DNA of 22,426 bases from Chloroflexota bacterium (GTDB lineage: Bacteria > Chloroflexota > Anaerolineae > Aggregatilineales > Phototrophicaceae): positions 1 through 22,426 of the forward strand of contig QGUR01000026.1 in assembly GCA_003242205.1 (NCBI GenBank). The letters run 5' to 3'. The position numbers were made by a program, and so were the translations under genes. The notes beneath the pieces were generated by a model that was not told the origin of the DNA, did no database searches, and saw only the letters and a list, made by a program, of their open reading frames with translations. The first letter of the stretch is position 1, and each line of letters starts with the position of its first letter. Of the stretch, positions 20,931 to 22,426 are shown piece by piece.

Positions 20931-22426
20931 TCAGTCATTACCGCCGACCGACCACAGTTCGGGATGATCCTCATACGGGCCACCGCCCTGCGCGGGGAAC
21001 CAGTAGAAGTTCTCCAGATCGTCGGACGCGACACCGAAGCGGATCGACGTCCACATATAACCTTCGAGCGCGTTCTGGTTCTGGTAGGCGCAGGCGTCCT
21101 GCAGCAACTCGACAAACCGCTCCTCGTCGATTTCGGACTGCGCTTCCTGCAGAATAGCCTCAAGCTCAGGGAATGCCGGGCCCATCAGCGTGTCGCCTGA
21201 TGTCACGTCATAGCCGCCGGTCATGTAGAACTGGTACGGATAGACGAGCGTCGCGCCAACGCCACGGTAGGACAGGTCCCAGCCCTCGCCGCTATAGAAG
21301 TAGGAGTTGTAGGTCGGCACATCGACCGTGACCGGCTGTACGTTGACGCCAACTTCAGCGAGGAACTGCTGCATGGCCGCCAGCGCGTCCAGCGATTGCT
21401 GGTCGGTGTAGTAGGTATGAACTTCATAGGTCTGGCTGCTGTCCCAACCCGCTTCTTCCAGTAACTGGCGCGCGAGGTCAGGATTATAGGCGTAGTCGTT
21501 CAGCTCCTCGGCCGGAGGATGCAGCGCGGGCAGCGCCGAAATGCAGGGAACCAGCTCGACCGTGCCATCGTAGACGGCCTCGGCAATCGCCTGACGGTCA
21601 ATCGCGTACAGGAATGCCTGACGCACGCGCACGTCGGCAAAGGCCGGGTTCCGGTAGTTGAAGATAAGGTAGTTGGTCACGCCCGACGGCCCGGAGTACA
21701 GAACGAAGTTGGGATTATCCTGCATACGCAGGGCCACGTCGGCAGTCACGTAAGTGAAGTGAATATCGCCGCTCTCCAGCGCCAGCACCGCCGCCGTCGC
21801 GTCACGGAAGTAGCGGTTGATCAGTCGGTCGAGCAAGGGCTTGCCGTTCCAGTAGTTGGGATTCGGAACGAGCGCCCAGAACTGGTCGGCCTCGAACTCA
21901 TCGTGCATGAACGGGCCGGTGCCGATGGCCACCGTATGGAACCAGTCGGTCGTCTGGTAATCCGCCGGGTTAAGGTCGGCCAGCGCGTGTTCCGGCAGCA
22001 CCCACACGAACAGCAGGCTGAACGGCAGGCGCGGATTCGGCTGGACGAATTCAAACTCCAGAGTCGTGTCGTCTACCACGCGAATGCCCGCGATCTCATC
22101 GGCCTCGCCAGCCAAATATTCAGCCCCGCCGACAAACTGATCGGCAGTCAGTTGCGAGAACGACGGGAAAGTGGTCGCGGCATCCGGGTGATAGGCCAGC
22201 TCCAGCGAAAACTTGACATCTTCTGCGGTCATGGGTTCGCCGTCATGCCAGAGCACACCTTCGCGCAGTTTGATCGTCCACAGCGTCGCGTCCTCGTTTG
22301 GCGTCCATTCCGTCGCCAGTTGTGGCGTGAGCGCGGTCGAGTCTTCATTCCAGCTCACGAGCGTCGACCAGATCTTCGCCAGCCAGGTACGACCCGCCGT
22401 GTCCATATAAGGCCGAACCTGCGGCG
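20931..22426 (-). CDS. ABC transporter substrate-binding protein, family 5 (Dpp/Opp type), partial
   Basis: About 497 residues are visible and the frame runs open off the right edge. The ATG at 22406 is internal, because codons upstream (ending PQVRPY) continue the frame. Family 5 marks: LTPQLATEW, WTIKLREGVLWHDGEPMTAEDVKFSLE (the most conserved block), GTGPFMHDEF...NPNYW, and DVRVRQAFLYAIDRQAIAEAVY in the second lobe. The missing N terminus should hold a lipoprotein or Sec signal and about 50-80 residues. It captures cargo outside the membrane for the two permeases encoded next. Family members bind peptides, oligosaccharides or sugar acids; the neighbouring lyase and sialidase suggest a sialylated or acidic sugar. 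Upstream genes, perhaps including the ATPases, lie beyond the window. Confidence 0.92.
   Translation of the reverse strand, partial: PQVRPYMDTAGRTWLAKIWSTLVSWNEDSTALTPQLATEWTPNEDATLWTIKLREGVLWHDGEPMTAEDVKFSLELAYHPDAATTFPSFSQLTADQFVGGAEYLAGEADEIAGIRVVDDTTLEFEFVQPNPRLPFSLLFVWVLPEHALADLNPADYQTTDWFHTVAIGTGPFMHDEFEADQFWALVPNPNYWNGKPLLDRLINRYFRDATAAVLALESGDIHFTYVTADVALRMQDNPNFVLYSGPSGVTNYLIFNYRNPAFADVRVRQAFLYAIDRQAIAEAVYDGTVELVPCISALPALHPPAEELNDYAYNPDLARQLLEEAGWDSSQTYEVHTYYTDQQSLDALAAMQQFLAEVGVNVQPVTVDVPTYNSYFYSGEGWDLSYRGVGATLVYPYQFYMTGGYDVTSGDTLMGPAFPELEAILQEAQSEIDEERFVELLQDACAYQNQNALEGYMWTSIRFGVASDDLENFYWFPAQGGGPYEDHPELWSVGGND

Overview
The window reads as chromosomal DNA of a fairly GC-rich, free-living bacterium. 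My best guess is Chloroflexota (Anaerolineae-like). This rests on overall gene style only: a SigA-type sigma factor, a GAF plus HisKA_3 kinase, secreted SH3b-repeat proteins, a solitary LolD-type ATPase and an oligopeptide-type transporter used in a sugar locus. There is no rRNA or other phylogenetic marker, so this is a moderate-confidence inference. I see no tRNA, rRNA, CRISPR, IS element or phage gene.

Layout. (1) 1-3642, surface polysaccharide genes: a GT39/ArnT-like membrane glycosyltransferase running off the left edge (minus), divergent from a GT2 glycosyltransferase and a Wzx/MATE-type flippase (plus, 1 nt apart). (2) 3643-6552: a 312-nt gene-free spacer, then a membrane GAF histidine kinase and a SAM-dependent methyltransferase (plus). 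(3) 6587-11774, minus-strand housekeeping block: a phosphoribosyltransferase, an orphan LolD/MacB-type ATPase, an RpoD/SigA-type sigma factor, a secreted protein with two SH3b repeats, and lipoyl synthase (lipA). Most of these have their own -10 box and a GC-rich stem-loop behind them. (4) 11851-22426, a catabolic island: a LacD-like class I aldolase (minus), divergent from a plus-strand operon of Gfo/Idh oxidoreductase, GH33 sialidase (LamG-PKD-sialidase) and a double-domain FAH-family protein. This operon converges on a minus-strand operon of substrate-binding protein, two Dpp/Opp-type permeases and a NanA-like N-acetylneuraminate lyase.

How the island may work (inference): the Dpp-type ABC transporter imports a sialic acid or sialylated compound. 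The sialidase keeps its catalytic residues but has no export signal and no room for one upstream, so it would cut sialosides inside the cell. The lyase then splits the free acid to an N-acetylhexosamine plus pyruvate. The Gfo/Idh enzyme may handle an anhydro or oxidised form, the FAH protein a keto-acid intermediate, and the LacD-like aldolase a downstream sugar phosphate. Transporter ATPases, NanE/NanK-like enzymes and a regulator are not in the window.

Start sites matter here. In several genes the longest open frame begins upstream of a good -10 box (sigma factor, SH3b protein, aldolase, ABC ATPase) or inside the preceding gene (flippase, FAH protein). I give the start supported by Shine-Dalgarno and promoter position.
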